A stretch of DNA of 64,000 nucleotides from Paraphaeosphaeria minitans (lineage: Eukaryota; Ascomycota; Dothideomycetes; Pleosporales; Didymosphaeriaceae): assembly GCA_015832175.1 (NCBI GenBank), contig WJXW01000005.1, forward strand, positions 2,542,001 through 2,606,000, read 5' to 3'. The notes under the pieces were generated by a model, which saw nothing but the letters and a program-made list of their open reading frames with translations, ran no database searches and was not told where the DNA came from. Shown here in pieces: positions 36,000 to 47,914 of this stretch; positions within the stretch are counted from its first letter, which is position 1; every line of letters starts with the position of its first letter. A program made the translations under genes and the position numbers.

Positions 36000-38900
36000 T
36001 TGTACGATAAGTAGAAATAAAGCGCGTATATTTGTAAAGAGTTGCACAATCTAGTCTAAGCTATTCTATAGAAAAGAAAGGAGATAGTGAGCATATTCAC
36101 AACCCTAAAAAACACGTCGCACGATTGAACTAGTAACAACTAAACGCAGACACGTCGCACGACTAAGAAAGACAATAATAATATAGCCTTAAGACTAGGA
36201 GACTTCTTAGAGGAACTATAACCTAAGGACGTTGCGTAATAATTAATACTGCCTCTTTAGTAGAAAGACGAAGCTGAAGCAATATAGCTTTAATAAGTAG
36301 AGGAAGCAACAAATATTAAGGCTATTACCTTAAGAGGAGAGATCGCACGAAAGTACTAGGTGGACAGAGTAGATCTACACAGCTACTTACCCCCTTCTTT
36401 AAAATGGCTAAACACTTATATAGTATACATAATTGCGTAATATTGCGTAAGTAGCCTTAAAGGTGAAGAAGTAATCTCTTCTTTTACTAAAGATTTTAAT
36501 AACTAGAAGGAGAGAACCTTTAATAAGATTAGTTGTGCGGTAAGAAGAGAGCTTATTACTTTTCTTATAAAGGAAGGCTTTGTTACTACTAATTCTATAA
36601 TAAAGGACACCTATGTAAAGAAACTCTTTAAACTATTACAGCTTAACTATAAGCTATAGACCCTTTGCATAACAACTTTGCAACTGCAACCTAAACTACT
36701 TTGTACAATCCTAATAATATAACCTACACTATCTACAGGTAATATATATACACATAGAGCACAGCTAGGGCCTATTCCTATACGTGCGAGGACAGAGACA
36801 CTATATATAGAGCTATACTAGTAGCAGTAGCCTAAAACCTAGACTGCTTTTGCCTAACAAACTATATTGTACGAAGAGGCTAGACACTCCTAGTCTCCTT
36901 AATAACTAGGAGATTATGCTTATATCTAGCTAGACAAGATTATTCTCTTTTAGAAGGCTTAGAGTAAAGAGAATAACTACACTAGTAGGCTATATAATAT
37001 TCTAGCAGATAAGGTAAAAGTCTTTAGAGAACTATGCTATAGGCTAGGTATACTATAGGACTAGTATATAAACATTTTTCTAGAAATCCTTTCTAATTGT
37101 GCGAGTACCTACTACTTACACAATATTAGACTAGGACTTCTATAGGATGAATTGTACGACAGACTAAATAGGCACTTTAACACTAGTGTTAATTATAATT
37201 AGTACTAGACAGACTAGACTACTCTTACCTTTAAACACTATAAAAGGGATAATCTAGCTGCTATATCGCATAAGGCCCTAGAAGTAATAATTAATAAGCT
37301 TACCTTAGCCTAAAGGGCTTTTAGACAAGGTTTTAGTAGTAAACTATAACTATATACTACTATTATATAAGCATGCCGCAGCTATTCTAACCTTAAATAA
37401 GCTATGTTTAATCCTAAAAATATAGTAGAAGGCTTACTTAGTGACCTTTATGCGTTACTTTAAGTTACTAAAAATAGGAAGAAATTATAGTTTCTCTAAG
37501 ATAGTAAAGAGGTGTACTATACTAATTAATAATATAATAATCCTAATTATATAAGAGGATCTAGCCCCTCTAGAGGCAGATTAACTTTTAGACTAAAAGG
37601 AAGGGGCAACTTTAGAAGTTTAAGCTCTTATACAAAGTAGAAATACTTTGTGTGCTATAAAGAAGGATGCTAGTCTACTAACTATCTACTAAGGGATACC
37701 TAGCGAGCTAGAAGGTAATACATGTTATTATACGCTAACTTCTATGAACATAAACCCTCTGCTATAAATGTATAAGTATATATCCTTAACTTTAAAGGAG
37801 AGCTAGAGGAAGAAGACTATTACACGAAAGAGGAGGAAGATAAACAAGACTAATAAAGTAATAAAGAAGAAGTATAGAAGGCTACTTTATACCTTATTTC
37901 TACTGCCTACTTTTATTGCATAACTAGCGAAGACATCTAATATAGTAAGGATAATAAGAATATAGAAGAACCTACACAATTGTTTACTCTAGCTAGTTAG
38001 TATTATATAAAGTACTAAGGAGAACTCTAGGACATAGGCGCCGCATAAGTGTCTATAGTAGGAAAGGACTAGCTTACTGCCTACTTGCACGAAAACCTAA
38101 CTACTAAAGTAGACTAGTTATTAGGATCTACTAATATTAGCTTTAGAGGACAGGGTTTCTAGACATCTCTAGGCACTGTATAAATTACTAATCTTGTAGG
38201 AACAGTAACCTACTATATCCTTAACTCCCTAACACTATTCCTGCTATTGCTAGCAGATGCTAACAGACTTAGGGTATACTTTAATAATATCCTAGATGTT
38301 ATCGTACGAAGGGACAGTATAATAGTCCTAGTTATATAAAAGTAGGGTTACTCCTTCTTTAACCTTAGTAATAAGGAATTAGCTCTTTTTTTTACAGAGA
38401 CAGAACTCTAACGCCTATACTGCTGTTTTAGACACCCTTAGACAGAAAGACTATATAAGCTTCTTACTTAGGTAGGGCATAAAGTAGAGAGCTCTGTACT
38501 AGAAGAAGTAAGGAAGTTTTGTTACTACTACTAGTTATATAACTAAGCGCTAAGACGCTTTAAGTTCTCTATCTAAGATAACTTATACTTTAACTATAAG
38601 ATTATTATTAATGTTGTACAAATTAGTAAAAGGGATGTCCTATATATTATTAATATAGACACATCCTTTTAGGCAGCCTAATTCCTAAGATTAATAACTG
38701 TATAAGACACCTAGGATGCCTTAACAAGATACTAGATTAATGTATACTAAGGCCTACTAGATTATATTGTCTATAACCTAGGAACTAATTTCGCTTCTAA
38801 CAAGTTTTAGAATTGTGCGAAGATAGTTGGGGCAGAATGTAGGTAAATGCTAGTAGAGGCACACTAGGCTGTAGGTAAGATTAAAAGAGCATATACACTA

Positions 38901-41170
38901 CTACACTAAGCGTATAACATCTTAAGAGCTAAGATTAATAATTATATAGATAATAAGATAGTGCTATAGATAGTAGTGAAGGCACTAAATAACACAGCTA
39001 GGCCTAATAGCATAGTACCTACCCTATTAGTCTTTGGTGCCTATCTAAGGATTAATAAGGACTTTCTATCCTTACTAGAACTAATTACCTAAGCTAATGT
39101 AGTTTAGAAAGCAATAAAAATACTTAAGAAGAATAAAGCTAAAGTTAAAGTTACTTATATAATTAACACTAGGAATAGCCTATTATCGCATAGAACCCTT
39201 ACACTCCCACTAGGCTCTAAAGTTATAGCCTAGAGAGAAAAGAAGGGATAGTAAAGACTATATAAGATTAAGAGTATTAAAGGAAGAGATATTATCCTAG
39301 AGCTTAAAAATAGACCTCTAAAACTGCGCTATACATAGGTTAAACTATACTATCGCGTAACTAAAGATAGCACACAGAAACTATAGGACGTAGATACTCC
39401 TATAGCTGCACGAATTAAAGCTCCAAAGCTAAGACTAAAGGGAAGACCTAGGAAGGACTAAACTACTATAGTCGCATAATTAGGTAAAGCTTAATAAAGA
39501 TTAGGAAGACTAAACACCTAGTTTATTACTTAAAAAGAAAAAGATAACTTTAAGCTTACACTAAAGCTTTGTGCAAATAGCGTTATTACTACACCTAGCT
39601 AGCCCTTTAAAGAATTAGATGTAGCAGAAATAAATACTCTTATTACTAATAGCACTTTTAAAATCTTGTTATATAACCTTAATAAATAACCTAGCTATAT
39701 CTTTAACCTACGTCTTGTACAAGAGATTAAAGGCAAGACAACCTAACTATATAAGAAATTAAGACTTGTCTTTGCTAGCTATTTAGACAAAGAAAAAAAG
39801 GAGATCCTTATATAATCCCCTACTATCTAGTATATAAGCTAGAGGTTGCTATTAGCTTTTTCTATAACACTAATTTAGTTGTATAACATACACATTAAGC
39901 TTAGGGATATTACTTAGGCCTATATGTAGTCTACTAACAAACTTCTTTGCACATTATACGCCTAACTACTAGTAGAAATGCGCAATTTCTTTCTACTAAA
40001 CACAATTCTGTGAGTTGTACAACCTCTGTATAGCGCAGTAGAATTAGGTCTCTACTAGTTTAAGACATACTATAACCACTATAAGGAGAAACTAAGAATA
40101 CATGTGTTAATGTACAACCTATGCCTACTTATTATAGATAAGGGACCTGAGATGTTTAGCATTACTAGACTCTAGACTAATAACACCTTTAGTGTGGTTA
40201 CAGAAAGCTTTATATAATAAGAAGAAGAGTAGCTCTATACTGCAAAGTTTTATATAAAGGATAAAAGTGTTTTAACATAAGATAGGGTAATTAAGTTTAA
40301 TAGAGGCAAAATCTAACTTACCTAAGGTGTTATTACCCTAGAATAGAAGGGACAGGCTAAAAGCCTTTGTATAATTAATCTCTAGAACAAAGACGCTGTA
40401 CACTAATATATTGTATAACAAGTAAGAGGTGCATATATCTCTTTAGTTTACTAACTAGAAGTAATATTTAACCTGTCTATTACCGCGTAAATAATAGTAC
40501 TAATAGAAGAAGATATTAAGGCACTAAACATACGTTTAAACTAGTAAATTCAGAATACATAAAGAGGACTAAAATTTATTCCACTTAACCTAGATTACAT
40601 AAAGCTGTTCATCTTTATAGATAGCTCTTTTACTAATAATAGAGACCTAAGCTTATAGCTTGGCTTTGTTATTATACTAGCAGAGGAACATTATACGACA
40701 ACTTAGGACTTTAAGATCTATAGTAATATTATCTACTAGAACTTAGTAAAGTGTAAAAGAGTAACTAGAAGTGTTCTAGTAAGCGAATTGTACAGTCTAG
40801 TAGGCGGTTTTAATAATATAATTGTATTAAGTATAACACTTTAATAAATTGTATAAACACTTTAGATCCCCCTAATTTCTGTTGTAGTCTGTACTAACTT
40901 GAAATCCTTATACAAATGCCTTGTACAACTAGGCACTATAAACAAAAAACGCCTTATAATTAATATTATGTTAATTAGGGAGTTGTACAAAAAACGGGAA
41001 ATTACAGAGATTAGGTGGATTAATAGTAAAGACAATCCTGCTAATACTTATATAAAGAAAGCACCTAACTAGGCACTCTAAACACTAATCTTAATAAATA
41101 AACTACATATTACTGTTGAGGCTTTAGTAGACAGAATTAACAAGGACTGTATAATAGAGTAACTACTCTA
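36000..41170 (+). pseudogene. Copia-E gag-pol relic
   Basis: Gag: a zinc-finger remnant FVCYKEGC at about 37645-37680. Integrase: in one frame, AAT at 38610, AAC at 38775 and AAA at 38883 occupy the catalytic positions, with the D-x35-E spacing kept between the last two; each is one G to A step from GAT, GAC and GAA. Downstream integrase sequence (NNTARPNSIVPTLLVFGAYLRIN, about 38980-39055) and the C-terminal part to 39380 are recognisable. RT runs from about 39600, and RNase H from about 40595 (IFIDSSFTNNRDLS) to 41165 with VSELYSLVGGF. Stops interrupt every domain. Assignment to Ty1/copia rests on integrase preceding RT and on remembered similarity of these words to fungal copia-like polyproteins. 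Confidence 0.82.
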
Positions 41171-42497
41171 CTGCATAACATTTCTTTTGTTATTTCACTT
41201 ACTATTTTAAAAAAAAAAAAAATTTTTTTTTCTTTTTTTTTATCTAACTTGCTACAACTTCGCACAGACATATTTATTTTTAGGTTGTATAAGCCCTACT
41301 ACTAATTTAACATTATAGTTTTATTACAAGAGAAGGAACACATTACAGGAGATTATATAAAGATATTAAAGAACATATTTTCTATATTAATAATTTAGAT
41401 ATCTTAAGACTAGGCCTACCTACCCCTTTGTGTAATAAAGACATTCACCCCCCCCTATACACAACGCTTATAATAAGTACTGTGCGACTTCTACACGTAG
41501 GCACTGCATAATCTAGACTTATAACCTAGGATTGCATAATAATCTAGGAACACCTAATTACTAGTATTAGTAGTGCTGTATAAGTAAGCATAAGGCTTAT
41601 TTTAAACTTGGCTGCGTAACTAGATAAGCACTACTTACTAATATCCTTTACGTTGTATAACGTAAGTAGCCTACTGCTAAAGGTTTATGCTAACTAGGAT
41701 TTGCACGACAATGTCCTAAAAGAGTATCTAGGCCACTCTGGCCTCTTTGTCCTACACCTGTTAGCATTGTATAATAAAAACAAAGATACTCTAGAGGATT
41801 TGTTATACGTTTACCGCTAGGCTTTGTATAAAAGCCCTTATACTAGGCAAACTAGTGGGGAGGTTAACCTAGATGCGCGATCTAGTCTAGCCTATAATAA
41901 CTAGCACAAAGACACTAGCAGTAAGGGCACTAGCGCCTAATAGACTAATAGTGTTGTTAGCTATTATATAATAGTAAGTGTGTGTATGTGTGTGTGTGTC
42001 TTGTTAAAAATTAGTATTGTACAAAAAAGCTATATATATTTACTAGTAATAGAGCACCAGCTACTAGACACTAGGACACTAAAAAGAATAAGGAAAGAAG
42101 GGAGGAAGGTACACGTACATTAAAGTAGGATAAAGGAGAGAAGGTTTAGGGGAACTAAAAGACATTTTTTTATACTTACTTACTAAGACCTAGCGCTAAG
42201 CATTGTATTACTTAACACCCTATCTTTTGTTTACGCATAAGGCACATGCCTAGAAAGAGCCTTATTATATAATGCGGCTCTGCTACTATATAAGGGGGTA
42301 AGGTAAAAACTAAGTAGGTTAGCTATTACTGCCTATTTGCATAAGAGTAGGTATAAACAGAACCTCTACTATACAGTAACACTATACCTACCCTATAACC
42401 TATTCTAATGGGGGAAGGCCAACTGTATAGATAGAAAAGGATAGGAAAGGGAAGCGTATAATAGACATAGGCTATCGCACAAAAGAAAAGTTGCTAG
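41171..42497 (+). other. Copia-E 3' non-coding tail with low-complexity tracts
   Basis: No coding signal. It holds an A14 run abutting a T-rich run (41209-41241), a C8 run near 41450, a TG-rich microsatellite (41978-41999) and, before the LTR, an A-rich purine stretch AAAAGAAAAG (42481-42490) that may be the plus-strand primer. Confidence 0.6.
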
Positions 42498-42735
42498 TGT
42501 CTATATAGTTTATCGTACAAGTAGCACTAGGTAAAGTGGGGGCCTGCCTACTTATAGGGACCCACACAAGGACCCACTACTTAGGTTAGCGCTAAGAGGT
42601 AGAGACTTTATAAAGCCCTCAGTGCCCCTTTGTACAATAGACTAGACGTAATTAATTAAAACTACTTCTTACCCTTTGCACGATAGTATACTATTAACCC
42701 TTAAATGCTTGATTGCAGATTGAGCCAAACCTATA
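42498..42735 (+). repeat. 3' LTR of Copia-E (238 bp)
   Basis: Begins TGTCTATATAG and ends AACCTATA, followed by target copy ATAAC. Confidence 0.92.
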
Positions 42736-42740
42736 ATAAC

Positions 42741-45700
42741 GTAGAAAACGTAGAAGAGTTACTAAGATCTCCTACTCCTTACCTATAAAGTAGGTAGGAA
42801 GAAGATAACCCTATGTCACCTAAGTATAAACTAAATGTTTAGGACTATATAGAACCCTACTAGGCACTAAAAGGAATATAACCTTATAAAAATAAAAAGT
42901 TAGACTACGTACTAAAGTACTACCTAAACTACTAAAATCCTATACACTAATTCTGTATATAGACGTATTATAAAGAACTAATATATACATAATATAAGGC
43001 GGAGAAAGAGGAGGATAAGAAATAACCTAGAAGGAAACTACGCTATAGATAGATATAGACAGACTACCCTATCGCAGCTTGTGATAAACACCTCTAGGAT
43101 AAATAATAAGTAAAATACTTTCTTTACCTTACGCTAAAGGGTAATAAATGCTGTAATATGCTTATTAACAGAGACTATATACAACTATACTAGTATATAT
43201 ATTTAAACTAAGACTGCGAATACTACTATATAGCTAAATATTTAGATAGCTTTGTAAACTGCCCTATGTAAAAAGTAATAATAGAACTACTAATTTAACT
43301 AGTATACAGGAATAGTAAAGACTATAGAAGGAAAAACAGAAGACTATTTTTATAGGAAGAAGACGAAGATAATCTATATAAGCCACGTACTTAAGAATAA
43401 TAATAGAAGCAGATGCTTATACACGTATACTAGGCACTAGAACTTAATTATAACCTATATAAATAGATGTCTTTCTTAGGCCTAAACTTAGATAAGAAAA
43501 CGCCTTTATTAAATTAAATACTATAGTAAGAATAGTATTAGTTAAGCTACTAGTATAGCTTAATAGAATATAGGCTTAAGCTCTTATAGACTTAAGAGTA
43601 GGAAAGAACTTTATATCTTATTAGATAGTAAAATAAGTAGGACTTATAATATTAAAGAAAAAAGTACCCTATATTATCTATATTACAAATAGATCCCTAA
43701 TGCCTAAGACACCTTAGATATACTAGAAGGTTACTACTATAATAATAGTCTAAAGATATAGAGAGGAACTTATCTTAGATATCTTACTAGGATCTAAGTA
43801 TAAGTTAGTCTTAGGATTACTTTAGTTAATAATACACAACCCGCAGATTAACTAGGGTACAAAGAAAATATTATTTAAACGCTGTAATTATACATTATAA
43901 GTAAAGCCTATGTATTAACTAAAATTAATAGTAGATAAGGAAGTTATTAATAATATAATACTGTAATACACAGTTAAAAAACAGAAGTATACCTTAGCAG
44001 ACGCTAGTAGGAACTACTAGATTAAAAAGCGCGAGAAAGAGGATAATAGCACACCCCTTACCTTACTAAGAGAGTATAGGAAATAGACACACATGTTTAC
44101 AGAGAAAAAAGGAAAAGTAAACCTACCTAAACATTAACCCTAGGATCTTATAATAGACCTAGAAGAAGGGAAGACGCCACCCTTTAGACTACTATATAGT
44201 AAGATAGGAGAAGAACTCCTTAAAAAACGTAATTTTATTAAGACAAATCTTAAAAAAGGATATATATAACTATTAAAGTTACTAGTAGTAAGCCCTTTTA
44301 TATTTGTTAAAAAAAAGGATAGATTAGACAGACTATACGTTAACTACTAACAACTTAATAATATAATAATAAAAAACTAATATCTACTACTAAATATTAT
44401 AGAGTTACGAGATTAACTATCTTAAGCCTAGATACTTATAATAATAGATCTAAGAGACGGTTACTACCTTATATAAATTAAGAAAGGTAAAGGATAGGAA
44501 ATAGCGTTTTAATTACGCTATAAACTATTTAAATATAAAGTTATGCCTTTTAGACTTATAAACGCACTAGTAGCTTTTATAGCACTTATTAATAACGTAC
44601 TCCGCAAATATCTAGACATATTTGTTATTATGTATATAGACGATATCCTTGTCTTTTCTAAAAATAAATCAGACCACACTAAGTATGTATAGATAGTACT
44701 AGAAGTACTAGACAAAGTATACCTTTACATTAAACTTTAGAAATGTAAGTTTAACGTTAAATAACTTAAATTCCTAGGACATATTATTACTACAGAAGGA
44801 ATTAAGATAGCACTAAGTAAAGTTAAATGCATTAAGAACTAGCTAATACTAAAGATAGCCAAGAATATCTACAAATTCTTAGGATTCTATAAATTTAACT
44901 AATAATTTATCTAAAATTACGTAAAGGTCACAATACCTCTAATAAATTTTATAAAGAAGGACGTACCCTTTAAATAGATAAACGAGTATAGAATGTTATT
45001 CTAACTCCTTAAAATAGTATGTATTATAGAACCTGTCCTTGTTTATTTTAGAAGCGATAAACTACTACGCTTTAAAATAGACGCTAGTAATCTTGCGCTA
45101 GGCGCCTACGCTAAATAAGAACATAATAGTAAATAGCACCTAATTGCCTACTACTTATGCAAATTTAATAACGCCAAAACATAATACAACATATATAATA
45201 AAGAACTCTACGCTATTGTTAAAGCCTTAAAGCACTAGAGGATTTATACACTTAGTTACTTAACGATAGAAATCTATATAAATTATAAGAACCTTCTAAG
45301 GTTCACAACAACAAAAGAACTTACGCCACGATAACAAAGATAGTTATAGACTACTAGGCAGTACAAGTTTAAAATTATCTATATAGCTAGAAAAGAAAAT
45401 AGTAGAGTAGACGCTCTTAGCTAACAAAGTAATCTAGTAAGAGAAAAAGTAAAAACCTTCTTTATAATCTTCTACAAAGCTAAAGATAGATCTCTAGAAC
45501 TAATAGTAAAACTAAATTAACTTTTAGTAATTAACTAAGAAGTTCTAGAATATCTAGAGACTAAGATTATCTAATAATATCATAATAACTCTATGTACAA
45601 ACACCTAAGCATTACAAAAATAATAGAACTTATCTAAAGAAATTACACCTTTAAAGGAATTAAAGAAGCTATAATAACTTATATCTATAAATATATAGAA

Positions 45701-46960
45701 TGCTAGAGAAATAAACATAGCATACACTTTAAATATAGAGAGATATAAGTAATTAGAATACTAACAGCACTATAAGAAGATATTGCTATAAATTTTATTA
45801 TAGGAATTCTAAACTCTAAGGATCTAATAACAGGAATTAAATATAATAGTATACTAGTAGTAGTCTATTAACTAACTAAGTATATTAAGCTCATTCTATG
45901 TCTTAAAAGAATAATAGTAAAGGAACTCGCCTTTCTTATCCTAGACTAACTAATTAGACACTACAGAATCCCAAAAATAATTATTAGCGATAGAGACAAG
46001 CTCTTTACATTAAATTATTAAATAATAATTATAGCCCTACTTAGAACAAAACAAAAGCTATTAATAACTTACTATTTATAAATAAACAGATAGATAGAAC
46101 GTACGAACCAAACTATAGAAACGTACCTACGTATCTACTGTAATAGTTAGAAGAATAACTAGGTTTTATTACTACCTATAGCATAGTTAGCCTATAATAA
46201 CAAAGTAGTAGCAGTATTAGGACATATACTATTCTATATAAACTATAGAAGACATCTACATCTCTTTAATTAACAATTTCCTACGATAATTAAAGTAAAA
46301 GAAGCTATAGATATAGTAGAAAATATAAAGAAAATACACTAATAACTCTAAGAGAATCTTAAGAAAGCTTAGTAGTAATTAATTTTATACTAAAACTAAA
46401 AACAAAAATGGCACCTTACCTAAAGAAGGGGGATAAAGTATATCTACTTACAAAGAACTTTTAAACTTAGAAGAAAAAATATAAGAAACTAAATTATATT
46501 AAAATTAGACTATTTTATATTTCTAAGTAAATATTACTAGTAAACTATAAGTTAGAGCTACCGCTAGATGCAAAAATACACCTAGTATTCTATATATTAC
46601 TACTAGAACTAGTAGACCTAAAAACGCTAATTAAAACCACCTTCTATCACTAAGCTTAGGAAGAAACTAAATTGAAAGTAGAATAAATCCTATAAGTACG
46701 CGATGTGTACACAGACACTAAAGAATACCTTATTAAGTAGAAAGGGTATTTATTTAGTAAAAATATATAGGAACTTAAGGAAAACTTGTCTAACTATTAA
46801 CAATAGATAAACGACTTCTATAATTAAACGCTAGAAATTATAAAGAGACAACTAGAACGCACCTAGAAATTACTACTAGTATAAGGGCTAGCCTATAAAA
46901 TAGACTAGTTAATTACTTTAGCGCCTAACAGCGTGTTAGAATTTATTAATATAGTAGTCT
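42741..46960 (+). pseudogene. Gypsy-2 pol relic: protease, RT, RNase H, integrase, chromodomain
   Basis: Continuation of the Gypsy-2 coding region after Copia-E. Protease lies near 43580-43650. RT shows KKGYI, LRDGYYLI, KVMPFRLINAL and the intact box MYIDDILVFSKN at 44630-44665. RNase H begins LRFKIDASNLALGAY near 45068. The integrase core shows IIISDRDKLF near 45978 and NR-IERTN-TIETYLR near 46085. A chromodomain-like C-terminus (VRDVYTDTKEYLIK-KGYLFSKNI, about 46678-46800) places it among chromoviruses, whose integrases use this domain to target chromatin. Stops are mostly TAG, fitting TGG to TAG and CAG to TAG. Confidence 0.88.
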
Positions 46961-47400
46961 ATATTAACTCCTCCTACTCCTTAAGCGCTTCTAACTTATT
47001 TATAGTACTTATACTATAATTAAATAATTCTTATTTCTTCTAACGTAATTTCTTTTATTAATTACGTAAGCGCGCTATCTTCTCTCGCGCCTAATAGGCG
47101 CAAAAAAGAGCTACTTTAGCTAGCTCTTCCTTAATATAGAGCTTTGCCTCCTTTTTAGCCTTTAACTTTTCTAACCTCTTTATTTTAGTATCTATTTTTA
47201 AATAATCTAGTAAAGAGATCTCCTTAGGCTTATACTTCTAGTTTCTCTATCTAATATAGTTAGTGCACTAAGAGTGTAAAAAAGAAAAATAATAAGTATA
47301 TTTCTTTTTAGCGTAGTATAAATAGGCAACTATTATAAAAATATAGTCTTTCTTAAGATAATTAGCTTAACTATAGCGATATTAAATAGAATAAAATAAT
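46960..47400 (-). pseudogene. Antisense cysteine-rich/coiled-coil frame at the Gypsy-2 3' end
   Basis: The minus strand reads as protein between stops: a part rich in Cys, Tyr (probable former Cys) and Lys, with CTNYIR and KYKPKEISLLDYLK, then a charged coiled coil (DTKIKRLEKLKAKKEAKLYIKEELAKVALF). It sits antisense to the region between pol and the 3' LTR, like the Gypsy-1 frame at 20406. Copies are at 49790-50330 (plus), about 60150-60590 (minus) and in the fragment 17806-18240 (minus). Confidence 0.55.
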
Positions 47401-47453
47401 AACTTTATAAGTAGTTAACTTATAAAGATATTAAGCTTAGAGGGAAAGAATAA

Positions 47454-47909
47454 TATTAGAATCTAGCTATATGTAAGTAGTAGGGCATAAGCTTATTAGA
47501 CTACTAGTCTACTAGAGTTAGCTAACTAAATAGTTAGATAATAGGTTATAGGTTCTAAGGGTCCTAGAGACTACATAGGCCTCGCCTATATAGGAACTCT
47601 AGGACGCGTAGGACTCGCCTATACAGGACTCTAGGACGTATAGGACTCTAGGATATATAGGACTCTAGGACATATGGGATTCTAGGACGTGTAGGATTAC
47701 TTAGTATATAGGAACGTAAAAATAAGCTTTTTATACTTATATTTAATTTATTTATTAATCTATTATTTAGATTCTAGTAAACTAAATTGTTAACTTATTA
47801 CACTTTATAAGATACTATTATATTAATAAGACCTTTTACCTTCTGTAAGTACTCCTGCCTAAGAACTAACCTTAACCCTTTAGGACTAGCTACCCTCTTA
47901 GATTTAACA
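47454..47909 (+). repeat. 3' LTR of Gypsy-2 (456 bp)
   Basis: Begins TATTAGAATC and ends GATTTAACA, followed by TATAG. The 17 bp tandem units of U3 occupy about 47591-47697. Confidence 0.93.
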
Positions 47910-47914
47910 TATAG

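Larger units (their letters stand above)
35646..42735 (+). mobile_element. Copia-E: second Ty1/copia family, nested in Gypsy-2
   Basis: 7,090 bp with 238 bp LTRs (35646-35883 and 42498-42735) and target duplication ATAAC (35641-35645 and 42736-42740). The undisturbed target is readable in Gypsy-3 near 54440. The LTRs differ at about eight positions, all transitions. Internal order: gag with a C-rich knuckle, integrase, RT, RNase H, then a ~1.3 kb non-coding tail. The integrase Asp-Asp-Glu triad has become Asn-Asn-Lys. Its pol resembles a copia-like group of fungal elements and is not close to Copia-1. Confidence 0.92.
34069..47909 (+). mobile_element. Gypsy-2: chromoviral Ty3/Gypsy element, plus strand, split by Copia-E
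   Basis: Two 456 bp LTRs (34069-34524 and 47454-47909) and target duplication TATAG (34064-34068 and 47910-47914). Net length without Copia-E is about 6.75 kb. Gag ends in a zinc knuckle; pol runs protease, RT, RNase H, integrase, chromodomain. The RT box YIDD is intact (44633-44644) although many stops surround it. The purine tract lies at 47440-47453. It shares a 515 bp identical tract with Gypsy-4. Confidence 0.94.

Noticed and set aside
41978..41999. TG-rich repeat as telomeric or Z-DNA element
   Set aside because: Short, imperfect microsatellite in a retrotransposon tail; nothing supports a special role.
44518..44715. 65-codon minus-strand open frame
   Set aside because: It is exactly antisense to the Gypsy-2 reverse transcriptase around YIDD; chance opening in RIP sequence.
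47591..47697. Tandem units as a CRISPR-like array
   Set aside because: The units are contiguous with no unique spacers, lie inside LTRs, and the genome is fungal.
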